Shown one piece after another: positions 1 through 7,790 of a stretch of DNA of 20,383 nucleotides (the first letter of the stretch is position 1; each line of letters begins with the position of its first letter). Made by a program: the position numbers and the translations under genes. The notes below the pieces were generated by a model that was given only the letters and a program-made list of their open reading frames with translations, ran no database searches and was not told the DNA's origin. The stretch spans positions 1 through 20,383 of the IMG/VR virus record IMGVR_UViG_3300048922_000050; one strand, written 5' to 3'. Source of the DNA: a virus.

Positions 1-282
1 CCTGCCCGGGCTTTCTCGTATCTGGCGCCCGGGCAAATATGCCAAGCCGACACCGCCGCCTGAAAAATAAGGGTTTCGTTGAAGCGTTGATCAAATTTGA
101 TGGCCGCATTCGGCTAACAACTTTTACTAATGTAAACACACACGGCTGCGAACCTTCCGACAAACGGTATGTGATAAATTATTTTTCTCATATTGAAACT
201 GCGCCCGGTCTTTCACAAATCTATCGAGCCTAATGTGGATAACTATTGCGCGACACTTGGGCATATGTTTAAACGCAAGTTG
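1..282. other. Non-coding AT-rich flank beyond the end of the late operon
   Basis: No convincing gene is seen here. By hand count, positions 61-240 are roughly 40% GC, against clearly GC-rich coding DNA elsewhere. A 64-codon frame from 39 to 233 on the plus strand lacks a Shine-Dalgarno sequence and any recognisable protein pattern. The stretch lies just past the stop codon of the last late gene, where HP1-like phages commonly have the end of the late region or an attachment site, but no tRNA or direct repeat was found to prove an att site. It holds one strong inverted repeat (3-35) and one perfect match to the DnaA box consensus (TGTGGATAA, 234-242). A lone DnaA box does not make an origin. 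Confidence 0.5.
3..35. repeat. 9-bp perfect inverted repeat, possible operon-end hairpin
   Basis: TGCCCGGGC at 3-11 and GCCCGGGCA at 27-35 are exact reverse complements separated by 15 nt, forming a strong GC-rich stem. It lies about 250 nt downstream of the last minus-strand late gene. It could terminate late transcription or stabilise the 3' end of the message. No T-run follows it on the plus strand, and the minus-strand continuation is outside the window, so an intrinsic terminator cannot be confirmed. Confidence 0.4.
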
Positions 283-1254
283 TTACAGGGTGATCGGTTT
301 TAGCTGGGTACCCAGCTTGCCGGCCGAAGTTGCTGCAGCACTGAATGCTACAGCGTTCCCAGGCGGAGGTGTCGGGCCGTGGGTATGGCTGGCGAGCTGT
401 GTGTTCATCTCTTGAAGCAAATCGAGCACATCGCACACCACCTGAAACAAATTCACAGTATCCGAACCGATCCAGTTTTTCGGCGCCTGCAGACGCTGCC
501 CTTTACCGGCCACGCTTCGCCGCAACCCCTCTATCCGCTCCTGCATATCACCCCCCACCGTGGCGTTGTGTTTCTGCCCCACAACCACGTTCAGATCCCG
601 GCCGGTCGCCTGGTGCAGATCATCCACCGCAGCCAAGCTCGCGGATCCACCTGACAGCAGCTTGAGCGCGCCCAGCGCCTCGATCGTCTTCACGCCACCC
701 ACCGACTCGGTCGAGTGGTCGTCAATCGTCTGCGTGTGGCTCTGGAACTGTTCGCGGTTGTCCAGGGCTTCCACCTCGCGCTCGACCGCCAGATCCCGGA
801 TCTTGCCATCGGTCTGGCGAAGCCAGTTGCCGTCGGCATCGACGCGTTGCTGGGCGGCACCGCTGTGCTGCCATACCTGGTCGCCCTTGGGCACCTTTGG
901 CATGCTCAGCCCGTGGGGCAGGATCGATTGAATGTAGGGCTTGTTCGGCAGGCCGTAGGCGAAACACACCACCACGCGCGTTCCTTCCTCGGGAAAGGCA
1001 TACATGCCCATTTCTTCGCCACCGGTGGGCAGCGGCAACGGGACGCCAGTGAGCGGCGGTATGGCCGGATCTGGCTCGTCGTCGGCGCCAAGTACCACAA
1101 TGTCCACCGCGTAGCGCGGGCGGAAGTCGTCGCAGATTCCGGCATCCGCCGGCGCGTCGGCCACGGCTGTCACCCGGGCGAAGCGCGGCAAGTGATAGCC
1201 GCCGGTGAGTTCGGGAAATTGGCGCTCTACAGCGCGGCGGATTGCGTCTTCCAT
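283..1254 (-). CDS. V: Baseplate central spike protein (gpV-like)
   Basis: This 323-aa protein is probably the membrane-piercing spike at the tip of the tail tube. The N-terminal ~120 residues look like the gpV/gp5-type OB-fold domain that docks on the hub, including a stretch with FPEEGTRVVV and the phrase PNKPYIQSILPHG. Residues ~180-270 are rich in short polar repeats (DDHSTESVGG, NATVGGDMQERI) typical of a trimeric beta-helix. An SHTHG motif with H290 and H292 lies near the C-terminus; in spikes of this family an HxH motif binds iron at the needle apex. The ATG overlaps the upstream hub gene by 28 nt and has only a weak ribosome binding site, so coupling is likely. It is the last gene of the late operon. 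The spike role is inferred from motifs and position. Confidence 0.75.
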   Translation of the reverse strand: MEDAIRRAVERQFPELTGGYHLPRFARVTAVADAPADAGICDDFRPRYAVDIVVLGADDEPDPAIPPLTGVPLPLPTGGEEMGMYAFPEEGTRVVVCFAYGLPNKPYIQSILPHGLSMPKVPKGDQVWQHSGAAQQRVDADGNWLRQTDGKIRDLAVEREVEALDNREQFQSHTQTIDDHSTESVGGVKTIEALGALKLLSGGSASLAAVDDLHQATGRDLNVVVGQKHNATVGGDMQERIEGLRRSVAGKGQRLQAPKNWIGSDTVNLFQVVCDVLDLLQEMNTQLASHTHGPTPPPGNAVAFSAAATSAGKLGTQLKPITL

Positions 1255-1931
1255 CGGATGGCCATCTGGTCATTGGCGAGCGTCACGCTGGTGATGCGCT
1301 CGCCGTTGTTGATCGTTGCACCTGGTCGCAACCCGGGAAGGGCCGCGACCATCGCACTTTGGTTGCCTTGGTAGCCGTCGAACAGCTCCGTGGGGATTTG
1401 CAGTGGCGCCCGTGCGCCAAAAAAACTGTCGGCCCAGCTGCCGGTGAACACTTCACCGTTGCCCAGTTGGTGCCAGGTGAAGTCGGGAATGCTGAATACC
1501 CGGGCGAGGCTGTCCATTGCCTGGTAACCGGCGGCGAGGCTATAGAAATACGGCGCCTTCACGCTGGCGTAAGGCTGTTCGGGAACCCGAAAGCGCAGGC
1601 CGGTTTGTTCGCTGACCTCGGCCAGCACGGCGCGCAGATCCACATGACGCAGGTTCAACGGCAGCGGGTTGGCCAGTACAGCGGCCAGCTCCCGACAGAA
1701 CAGCACCTGTTCCACCGCGTTGGCGGTGGTGCAGCGCTCGACGTAGCCGATGAAGTGGCGTTGCAGCGTGCCTTCGTTGTAGCCGATATCCAGCGTCACC
1801 AGCCCTTTCAGCGGCTCCGTCGATTGAACGGTGAAGTTCGCTCGGCCCGGGCTGGTGGAGTCCAGCCGGACGTCCTCCTTGATGAGAGCGATTGGCGCGC
1901 CGTTGATGGAAAGTTTCTTGTGCAGTTTCAC
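1227..1931 (-). CDS. Baseplate hub protein (gpD-like)
   Basis: This 234-aa protein is likely the hub ring that joins the end of the tail tube to the spike, as P2 gpD or T4 gp27 do. It opens with a beta-rich section around MKLHKKLSINGAPI, followed by a segment resembling gpD-type domains (GYVERCTTANAVEQVLFCRELAAVL), in which the phage builds its hub barrels. It is clearly shorter than P2 gpD (about 390 aa), so it may be a compact hub whose remaining functions sit in the adjacent small baseplate protein. Translation starts at GTG, overlapping the previous stop as GTGA, with GGGAG about 10 nt upstream. The spike gene follows with a 28-nt overlap. Hub identity rests mainly on gene order and weak pattern resemblance. 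Confidence 0.6.
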   Translation of the reverse strand: MKLHKKLSINGAPIALIKEDVRLDSTSPGRANFTVQSTEPLKGLVTLDIGYNEGTLQRHFIGYVERCTTANAVEQVLFCRELAAVLANPLPLNLRHVDLRAVLAEVSEQTGLRFRVPEQPYASVKAPYFYSLAAGYQAMDSLARVFSIPDFTWHQLGNGEVFTGSWADSFFGARAPLQIPTELFDGYQGNQSAMVAALPGLRPGATINNGERITSVTLANDQMAIRWKTQSAAL

Positions 1932-2479
1932 GCCTGCTCACTCCCGCCCAGCCACTTATCCACACGCCCCAGCACTTTTTCAAAGCCGCTCAGGGCGGGG
2001 TTGTCGCTGGTTGACTCGCCGCCGGTACCGGCATCACCCACGGAGCTGCCCGGTGCGCCTTGGGCGTTGACCTTGTTGCCGGCGCGCCGCCCTTCGACTT
2101 TCTCCGGGTTCGATTCGCGCTCGCTCAGGGTGAACTGCACAAGCCAGGCTTTCAGGCTGTCGGCCTCCCGGGCGCTGACGCCCTCGGAAAACTCCACCTG
2201 GCGCACGCCGAACGCTTCAGCCGTGTCATTGACGACGCGGTACAGGTGCAACTGGCCCCCGCTTGCCGTGGCTTCCGCCAGACGCATCAGGTCGGTCAAC
2301 TGAGTCCGATCGACAAAGGGGATCGTCAGCGAAACGGCCAGCGTCTTGGGTTTGAAGCCCTTGTGGGCTTTGTCGGTGTTGCTGGTCTGCCCCGACATGT
2401 CGCCGCTCTCGATACGCAGGTTTGCGGTGACCTTGAGGTTCTTTCCCTGGACTTTCTGTCCATCAAGCAACAGCGTCAT
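1928..2479 (-). CDS. Small baseplate-associated protein
   Basis: This 183-aa protein is similar in style to proteins annotated as baseplate complex protein in Pseudomonas HP1-like prophages (from memory, no search). The first ~130 residues are beta-rich (LLLDGQKVQGKNLKVTANLR, KTLAVSLTIPF, AWLVQFTLSE) and compatible with a tube-to-hub adaptor. Residues ~135-165 form a Gly/Ser/Ala-rich linker, followed by a short amphipathic tail ending in WLGGSEQA. The frame is open for 25 codons further upstream, but the ATG at 2479 overlaps the preceding stop as ATGA, and the added sequence would lie inside the upstream gene, so the shorter start is preferred. A GTGA overlap links it to the hub gene. The exact function is unknown. 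Confidence 0.6.
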   Translation of the reverse strand: MTLLLDGQKVQGKNLKVTANLRIESGDMSGQTSNTDKAHKGFKPKTLAVSLTIPFVDRTQLTDLMRLAEATASGGQLHLYRVVNDTAEAFGVRQVEFSEGVSAREADSLKAWLVQFTLSERESNPEKVEGRRAGNKVNAQGAPGSSVGDAGTGGESTSDNPALSGFEKVLGRVDKWLGGSEQA

Positions 2480-3399
2480 AGGCCCACCAGCTCCTGTACG
2501 AAACTCAGCCCTTCTTTGCTGCCCACCAGCAACAGGCCGGCGCACTGCACCCATTCATGCCCAGGCGCATCACCGCTCAGCAGGTCGCGGCTCAGCTCGC
2601 TGGGATTACCTGGGCCGATCAGCCGCGCGCGCATGCTGACGTCAGGGTTCCCCCCGGTCAGCAAGGCTTTCAGGTCGGCCAGCTGTTGGTCGCGGCCTTG
2701 CTGCTGAGCGCTCTTGCGCGCTGCCAGCGCAGCCAGATCCCCCAACGGTGAACTGTCGGCGGCGTAGCCTTCCAGCACGGCCAGTTGGCCCGACATGGAT
2801 TGCTTGGCGGCTTTGACCACCGTACAGCGCTCCAGGGGCAAGCCCTGCCAAAGCGGCAGCGTGCCGGCGCCAGGAATCTCCCACTTTTCGCTTTCCAGTT
2901 TCATCAGATGCTGTGCCCGGCGCTCAGTGCGTACCAGGTCGGGAATCGGCAGCAACGCATTGAACCGCGACAGTCCGCTGGCCAGCTGTTCCAAGCGCGT
3001 GCCCAGGAACAGGATCGACAACGCGTATTGCGGCCCGGACGGCCGTCCCGTGTCGGTAACGTCCTCCAGTTTCTTGGCCAAGTGTTCCAGGACGTTCGGC
3101 GCCGACAGAAAACGCTGGTAACCGGTGCCCTGGCCGATTCCGCTCTGAAACGGCGTCACCACCAGACACGCCGGCACCTGACCCAACTGCTCGGCCAGCG
3201 CTGCACGCCCGGCCGCGATCGCGCCTTTTGCGGCATCGCCGACCGGCCCCGGGTTGGTGTTGGCCAGCCCCTTCAATCCGGCCAGGCGCTGGGCGGTGCT
3301 GGCCAGCTCGCCGCCGGCCAGATCCTTGGCGGCTGACAATTCGCCCATCCACTGCGTGGCTTGCTCCGGCCAGCGCATTGTCACCGGTGCCCAGGTCAT
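2476..3399 (-). CDS. Conserved-type phage protein of unknown function, tail region
   Basis: I do not recognise this 307-aa protein. It is rich in Ala, Leu, Gly and Gln. Helical stretches occur around residues 10-75 (AAKDLAGGELASTAQRLAGL) and 210-250 (LAALAARKSAQQQGRDQQLADL), with a more mixed middle section (ACLVVTPFQSGIGQGTGYQRF, SGPQYALSILFLGTRLEQL). There is no signal peptide or convincing membrane segment. The ATG overlaps the stop of the fibre-associated gene as ATGA, and the next gene overlaps its stop the same way, so it is expressed with the baseplate genes. Position between fibre and hub genes suggests a structural or tail-assembly role, but that is inference. Codon usage looks like its neighbours, which argues against a recently acquired cargo gene. 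Confidence 0.6.
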   Translation of the reverse strand: MTWAPVTMRWPEQATQWMGELSAAKDLAGGELASTAQRLAGLKGLANTNPGPVGDAAKGAIAAGRAALAEQLGQVPACLVVTPFQSGIGQGTGYQRFLSAPNVLEHLAKKLEDVTDTGRPSGPQYALSILFLGTRLEQLASGLSRFNALLPIPDLVRTERRAQHLMKLESEKWEIPGAGTLPLWQGLPLERCTVVKAAKQSMSGQLAVLEGYAADSSPLGDLAALAARKSAQQQGRDQQLADLKALLTGGNPDVSMRARLIGPGNPSELSRDLLSGDAPGHEWVQCAGLLLVGSKEGLSFVQELVGL

Positions 3400-4103
3400 G
3401 CCGGCGGCGTCCAGGTGATGGCCTTCATCGCCTTCAGATCTTTGTCTTTCAGGGCGCTGGCCACCGCCTGGCGCAGGATCTCGGCTTGTTGCTGCGCCGC
3501 TTGGCGGAACCGCACCAGGTCAAGACTGACCTTCTGTAGCTGGGCGATCGTGTGCGGCCGGAAAGCCAGCACTTGGTCGGCGTCGTAACACGGGTAGGTG
3601 TCGTCCATCCCCAGCAGCACCTGGCCGTTCAAATTCACCTGGTCGTCGATCGTGCTGCTGTAGCGGTACACCTTGCCCAGGGCGCTGGAGTTGAATCCGC
3701 CGGCAATGTACGCCGCGCAATCGGCGCCGATCGCCTGAAGCTTTTTGTCCTGGAGCGCGGCCAGTACTGCGTCGATGTCATCGACCCATTGCCCGTCCTT
3801 CCAGATCTGGTTCGGCCCGGGCTTTTTCATGGTGAAGCCTGCCGGCACCGGCTCAAAGCCTTCCAGCGTGCGCGGCTCGCCGGTGTCGGTGCTGTACACC
3901 ACCGCACCGCCGAAGTAATCCACCAACTGCCAGGCGTTGCCGTTCCACCAGGCGGCTTTGTGTTCCGGGATTGCCGGCGGAGCTGTCTCCACGCATCCGC
4001 CGGGGATCATGTACACGCCCGGTTCCAGCGGCGATTCGTCGGCGGTCACCGTACCCACCAGGATGCCCAAGTGGTTGGTCTGATAAACGATTTTCTCGGT
4101 CAT
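3396..4103 (-). CDS. Tail fibre-associated protein, DUF4376-like C-terminus
   Basis: This 235-aa protein directly follows the tail fibre, the usual place for a fibre assembly chaperone or accessory fibre subunit. The N-terminal half contains short beta segments and a PAGFTMKKPGPNQIWKDGQW stretch typical of tail fibre assembly proteins that bind the fibre tip. The C-terminal half (from about residue 125) has the pattern I associate with DUF4376: a small aromatic-rich beta region (GKVYRYSSTIDDQVNLNG), then helices with Gln/Arg repeats (RFRQAAQQQAEILRQAV). A TTG at 4115 would add four residues; the ATG at 4103 is preferred, with GAGATCGAG just upstream. Eight nt separate it from the fibre gene, and its stop overlaps the next start as ATGA. 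Family assignment is from memory. Confidence 0.6.
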   Translation of the reverse strand: MTEKIVYQTNHLGILVGTVTADESPLEPGVYMIPGGCVETAPPAIPEHKAAWWNGNAWQLVDYFGGAVVYSTDTGEPRTLEGFEPVPAGFTMKKPGPNQIWKDGQWVDDIDAVLAALQDKKLQAIGADCAAYIAGGFNSSALGKVYRYSSTIDDQVNLNGQVLLGMDDTYPCYDADQVLAFRPHTIAQLQKVSLDLVRFRQAAQQQAEILRQAVASALKDKDLKAMKAITWTPPA

Positions 4104-4111
4104 GCTCGATC

Positions 4112-5770
4112 TCAATACTTGATGCAGTAGAAAAGGGCCAAGTTCCTAGGCCGGGTTTCGGTACCGCCGGCGGCGGCGACGGTCACGCCGTGGGTGTGCG
4201 CACCGCCGCCACCTACACCGACGTTGTGGGCGTGGTGACCAGCAGCGTCCATACCGACGTTGTGCGCGTGATTTCCTGCCCATGAGGTTTCGTGAGCGCC
4301 GCCAGACGCCTGCACGGTGTTTGGCCCACCGGCGCCTTGGCCAATGCCCGCCGTGCTCGGCGCGCTGTGGTTGTGCGAGCCCTGCGCATCCGTCCAGGTG
4401 CGGTGGACGTGGTTGCCTTGGGCGTCCGTCCACGCGGCGTGCAGGTGGTCACCAACCGCTGCGGCCGAGGCGGTGTGCGCGTGGGAGTGGATCATCATGT
4501 CCTGATAGACGCCGAACGCCCGACCAGGATCGAGGCCGCGCCCGTCGTCCCATCCACGAGGGAACAGGCCGCGCATGTCGGGCAAATTGAAAGTAGTTGA
4601 ACCGTCGCCGGCGCCATAATGCGTACCTAACCATCCAAACAACCGCGGATAGGCCGTGCGCGAAACCGCCGCACCGTTGCACTTCAGCCATCCCGCCGGG
4701 GCGGCAGTCATTGCAAATGCTGCCACCATGCCGGTCATTGAGTCGTCGACCTGTCTTTGCAATTTGTTCAGTGCAGCCGTCGACGCGATGATCTTGCTGC
4801 TGTTGGTAGCGGGATCGTCGCTGATTGCGTTGGGCACATTTTCCAGCTCGACGTCTTCCTTGGTCGTACCCCGTGCACGAAGATTCGCGTAATCGCCATC
4901 ACGCGCCGCGAAATGTTGCATGAGCGCGCCGGCGATCGGCTCCGCTGGGCGCGCATCATAGATTTCTGTCGCAGAGGTGTAATAGACGATCGGCACGCAG
5001 TAATGGCGAACGCCAGCCGCGTCGGTGTAATCGCCCTTTTCTCCATAGACGACTTTCCACGTCGCCACCCGATCGTTCAGCTGCCGTTCCAGGCACACGT
5101 CGAGGGTGATTGTTCCAACGGGAATAACGCCGGTGAATGGCCAGGGCTTTGACATGAACACCCGAATGCCTTCGATGTAGGCCGTACCGGCATTCAGTTG
5201 GAACCCGTTTTCGCTTTTTGTGAATGCCAGCGAATTGCCGAAGAAACAGGCACGGCCGTACATCTCGCGATTGCTCAGGCGCTCACGCTCATCGATGCCG
5301 GCAAGCCGTACCGTGAAGTCATGCTGCCAGGTGCTGGCGTCGATCTTCACACCCGTCAGTTGCATGGCACCGTCAAAGGCCACCAGAAAGTTGCGGGTGA
5401 CGTTGTTGCCGATCTGCTGCGGCGGGATGTTCTTGCGCTTCTGTTGCAGCGGTACATAGGAAACGGCAAACAGCACGCCTTCAGCGTCCTCAAGACCGAC
5501 CCAGTTAAAATCCCAGTCGCCGATGTCCGACCCCAGTTGGCAGCTGTACACCACCTGGTTGGGGTTCACGAAGCCGGCGTTTTGCTCCGGGATGTCATAG
5601 ACCTGAACGATCTGGCCTGCAGATGGCTTGCCGGCGGCGCGGTCTACTGGCGTTTCCGGGTTCAGCCCGGGCACGTTGGCAAAAATGAACCGCGTGACGA
5701 GCAGCGGCTTTTTCTGGCTTTGCTTCAGGGCAATCTGGCTTTCGCCGGCCAAGGTAATACTGGCGCTCAC
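4112..5770 (-). CDS. Tail fibre with collar domain and HxH-rich tip
   Basis: This 552-aa protein is the receptor-binding fibre, expected to be a trimer attached to the baseplate. Residues ~1-150 match the N-terminal attachment domain of phage tail-collar fibres (RFIFANVPGLNP, WDFNWVGLEDAEGVLFAVSY). Residues ~350-425 form a tail-collar domain (PAGWLKCNG, THYGAGDGSTTFNLPDMRG, FPRGWDDGRG). The domain is interrupted by a His/Gly-rich insert at 428-527 with seven HxH motifs, and closes with RPRNLALFYCIKY. Such HxH motifs coordinate iron in the T4 gp37 fibre tip; iron binding here is inferred. Translation begins at GTG, supported by AGGAG 7 nt upstream. It lies 9 nt after gene I and 8 nt before its likely assembly partner. 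Confidence 0.85.
   Translation of the reverse strand: MSASITLAGESQIALKQSQKKPLLVTRFIFANVPGLNPETPVDRAAGKPSAGQIVQVYDIPEQNAGFVNPNQVVYSCQLGSDIGDWDFNWVGLEDAEGVLFAVSYVPLQQKRKNIPPQQIGNNVTRNFLVAFDGAMQLTGVKIDASTWQHDFTVRLAGIDERERLSNREMYGRACFFGNSLAFTKSENGFQLNAGTAYIEGIRVFMSKPWPFTGVIPVGTITLDVCLERQLNDRVATWKVVYGEKGDYTDAAGVRHYCVPIVYYTSATEIYDARPAEPIAGALMQHFAARDGDYANLRARGTTKEDVELENVPNAISDDPATNSSKIIASTAALNKLQRQVDDSMTGMVAAFAMTAAPAGWLKCNGAAVSRTAYPRLFGWLGTHYGAGDGSTTFNLPDMRGLFPRGWDDGRGLDPGRAFGVYQDMMIHSHAHTASAAAVGDHLHAAWTDAQGNHVHRTWTDAQGSHNHSAPSTAGIGQGAGGPNTVQASGGAHETSWAGNHAHNVGMDAAGHHAHNVGVGGGGAHTHGVTVAAAGGTETRPRNLALFYCIKY
4190..4489 (-). repeat. Seven 12-residue-spaced HxH motifs in fibre tip
   Basis: This part of the fibre gene encodes residues 428-527. 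HxH motifs begin at residues 430, 442, 454 and 466 (HAH, HLH, HVH, HNH) and again at 501, 513 and 525 (HAH, HAH, HTH). Each step inside a block is exactly 12 residues, and the two blocks are 35 residues apart. An extra overlapping HSH starts at 428. Two units are nearly identical (WTDAQGNHVH and WTDAQGSHNH), which suggests internal duplication. Confidence 0.85.
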
Positions 5771-5779
5771 GGTGCGCTC

Positions 5780-6304
5780 CTACAGGCTGGCGACCAGCGT
5801 TTGCTGGTCGTCGTTGAAGTCGATCAGGGCGATTTGCAGCCCCACGGGGGTGATGGTCACGAAGTCGTAGCGCCGGCAGGTGCGGCCGTATTGCTGGATC
5901 AGCACACGCAGCAACTCGGGATTTAACGACAGCTGGGCGTTGCTGAACTTGAGCAACACCACGTCCCAGTCCCGGTCGGGCTGGCGCTCCTCGATCTCCA
6001 CGTAGCCCACGCCGAGGCGTTCAAAAATGCGCTTCATGCCGGCGGTGCTGCCGGCGTCCACGGAATTGACGAAAGCGTGTTTCACCCGCAGTCGGAATAG
6101 CGATTCTGGCTCGCCCTGAAAGCGTGTGACGTCACGCTGCCACGCCCACAGCTCAAGGATGCTCATGTGGCAGGTGTCGGGATCGATCTGCGAGTAGGGC
6201 CAGCGCAGCCAGCCCGTGACGGTTTCCCACCATGCCTGGGCAGCGGCAACGAGCTTCGAAAGCTCGGCACCGCCGAGCCAGAAAGGCAGTTTGAGTTTGG
6301 TCAT
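5780..6304 (-). CDS. I: Tail protein gpI (baseplate periphery)
   Basis: This 174-aa protein fits the P2 gpI family, a baseplate component placed between gpJ and the tail fibre that probably links fibre to wedge. Visible features are the Trp-rich N-terminal region (WWETVTGWLRWPYSQIDPDT) and the conserved-looking helix block ILELWAWQRDVTRFQGEPESLFRLRVKHAF, written here in part: ILELWAWQRD followed by an E-x2-R-L-R-V segment. The C-terminal half is beta-rich. Length matches the family (P2 gpI about 176 aa). The ATG overlaps the stop of J as ATGA, indicating coupled synthesis, and the fibre gene follows after 9 nt. Gene order J-I-fibre is the classic P2 order and is the strongest support. Confidence 0.8.
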   Translation of the reverse strand: MTKLKLPFWLGGAELSKLVAAAQAWWETVTGWLRWPYSQIDPDTCHMSILELWAWQRDVTRFQGEPESLFRLRVKHAFVNSVDAGSTAGMKRIFERLGVGYVEIEERQPDRDWDVVLLKFSNAQLSLNPELLRVLIQQYGRTCRRYDFVTITPVGLQIALIDFNDDQQTLVASL

Positions 6305-7476
6305 TGCAGATTCACCGTCACCGAGGAAAGGCGTGGGATATCCAGACCGCTGATGATGTCCACCCCGGGTGCAAAACGAAGCGATGCGATATCAGCAAAC
6401 TCCTGGTGGAGTTCTTCCGCCAACCGGCTGAAGCTGAAGCGCGACTGGGGATAAGTCAGCGTGGGCTGATAGTCACGCGGCGTGCTTTCCCGAAACGCTG
6501 CCCGAATGAATAGCTCAACCTCACTTTTCAGCGTGTTGATCTGCGCGGTACTGAGGTTCGGTTGAGGCCAGAGCGACATAACCACACTCACAGGCACCTC
6601 CGGCATGACCTTGGCCAGCAGGTCATCGCCGTGGCCGTGGTTACCCTGGTCGCGGATATGCGCGTTGATTTGTTCCAGGTAAGTCGCCGCCGGCACGCCC
6701 GCGTCAAACAGGATATAGGCGTTGGCACTGCCCGGCCCACGTGGTGCGCCATGCTCAAAATAAACGCCGTCCGGACGCACGCCGGGGAATGCGGAAATCA
6801 TGGCGCGATACACCGCGTCGGTGTGCCACTGGTTGACCGCCGAGAACTGGTTGCGCACGCGCAGACGCAGTTGTTCGTTTGGTTCAGGATCCGCGCCTGG
6901 TGATTCCAGCCAGCCGTCTTTGTTCACCACCTGGACGATGCCGGGGATCGGCACCGGCAGGATTGCGTAGTAACCCGGGGCGAGGTTGAAGCCGCTGCCG
7001 GCCTCGATCGCTTCCACCGGAACGTCTCGCTGGAGCTGGCCGGGCTGGAACGTCGCCGGCGCCGTCGTAACCAGTTTGTAGACGTTGCCATTGATCGCGG
7101 CAGACTGCACCACGATCCCCTTTTCCAACTCCAGCACGCCGTCCGGAATGGCCCGGGTGAACATCAATTTGCCTTTTGCCTTGGTCGCGCCTTTGCGCTC
7201 GACATTGACCGCCCACGCGAGCATGTCCAGCCAGGCGTCCACCGCCGTTTTCACAAAGAAGTTCGGCAGCACGGTCAGACATAGAAAGTCCAACAGCCAC
7301 AACACCGGTTTGGTCACCAACGTGGTCATCACCCGCCAGAACGGCGAATAGCTGCTGGTGTTGGCCACCTTGGCGCCCTGGGCTTCCACTTCCTTTTCCC
7401 ACGCGGCCTTCAGCCCTGCTTCGGTGGTCGGAATGCCGGCGTCAGCGATCACCTTTTTAAAATCGACCTGAATCAC
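6301..7476 (-). CDS. J: Baseplate J-like wedge protein
   Basis: This 391-aa protein is a baseplate wedge subunit of the gpJ (T4 gp6-like) family. Features include a hydrophobic N-terminal helix region (PVLWLLDFLCLTVLP) and the central signature of baseplate J proteins: a loaded-Gly region VEAIEAGSGFNLAPG, then PGADPEPNEQLRLRV ahead of an A-V-Y-R-A helix. The C-terminal part is mixed alpha/beta. It runs longer than P2 gpJ (about 302 aa), as in HP1-like phages. Translation starts at GTG with GAGGT about 7 nt upstream, and overlaps the previous stop as GTGA. Together with DUF2590 and I it makes the wedge that triggers sheath contraction. Confidence 0.88.
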   Translation of the reverse strand: MIQVDFKKVIADAGIPTTEAGLKAAWEKEVEAQGAKVANTSSYSPFWRVMTTLVTKPVLWLLDFLCLTVLPNFFVKTAVDAWLDMLAWAVNVERKGATKAKGKLMFTRAIPDGVLELEKGIVVQSAAINGNVYKLVTTAPATFQPGQLQRDVPVEAIEAGSGFNLAPGYYAILPVPIPGIVQVVNKDGWLESPGADPEPNEQLRLRVRNQFSAVNQWHTDAVYRAMISAFPGVRPDGVYFEHGAPRGPGSANAYILFDAGVPAATYLEQINAHIRDQGNHGHGDDLLAKVMPEVPVSVVMSLWPQPNLSTAQINTLKSEVELFIRAAFRESTPRDYQPTLTYPQSRFSFSRLAEELHQEFADIASLRFAPGVDIISGLDIPRLSSVTVNLQ

Positions 7477-7790
7477 AGACTTACCTCAATCGATCCGAAT
7501 TTGATGGTTTTGGCAGTCACCAGGTAAACGCCTGGTTCCTGTTGAGTGATGCGCGCTGTCCCCGGTACCAGGCGTTCGTCGTTCTCCACCAACAGTTCCA
7601 GCTGCTGGATACAGTCGCGTTGCCGCAGGCGGTCGCGCTCGGCCACCAGCACGACCAGCAGCCCGCTGTCGCGAATCATGTGGGCGATGTCCTGGGCGAT
7701 GCAGGCGCGGTCATCGATCAGCAGCGGCTGGTGCGACGGATCCAGCACCAGGTCGTTGCCCTGGATCAGCAAATCGACGTACTCGCTCAT
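7473..7790 (-). CDS. DUF2590 family baseplate protein (gpW/gp25-like role)
   Basis: This 105-aa protein resembles the DUF2590 family of HP1-like phages and occupies the place of P2 W (T4 gp25-like), immediately before J. It opens with a short beta segment (MSEYVDLLIQGNDLVLDPSH), then an acidic/helical stretch containing IAQDIAHMIRDSG, a pattern also seen in gp25-like wedge proteins (Q-x-I-x2-x-L/M-x-T/D-x2-G). In contractile systems this subunit nucleates sheath polymerisation at the baseplate. The ATG overlaps the tape measure stop as ATGA, and its own stop overlaps J as GTGA. The gp25-like role is inferred from position and the weak motif. Confidence 0.75.
   Translation of the reverse strand: MSEYVDLLIQGNDLVLDPSHQPLLIDDRACIAQDIAHMIRDSGLLVVLVAERDRLRQRDCIQQLELLVENDERLVPGTARITQQEPGVYLVTAKTIKFGSIEVSL

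Noticed and set aside
39-233. 64-codon plus-strand frame in the left flank
   Set aside because: No ribosome binding site, no recognisable protein pattern, and it lies in AT-rich DNA next to an inverted repeat.
234-242. Possible replication origin at a consensus DnaA box
   Set aside because: A single 9-mer; a second copy (1956-1964) lies inside a baseplate gene, showing such matches occur by chance here, and there is no cluster or iteron set.
4190-4489. DNA-level tandem repeat or CRISPR-like array in the fibre gene
   Set aside because: The periodicity is in the protein (12-residue HxH steps); nucleotide units are diverged and no conserved spacer-repeat structure exists.
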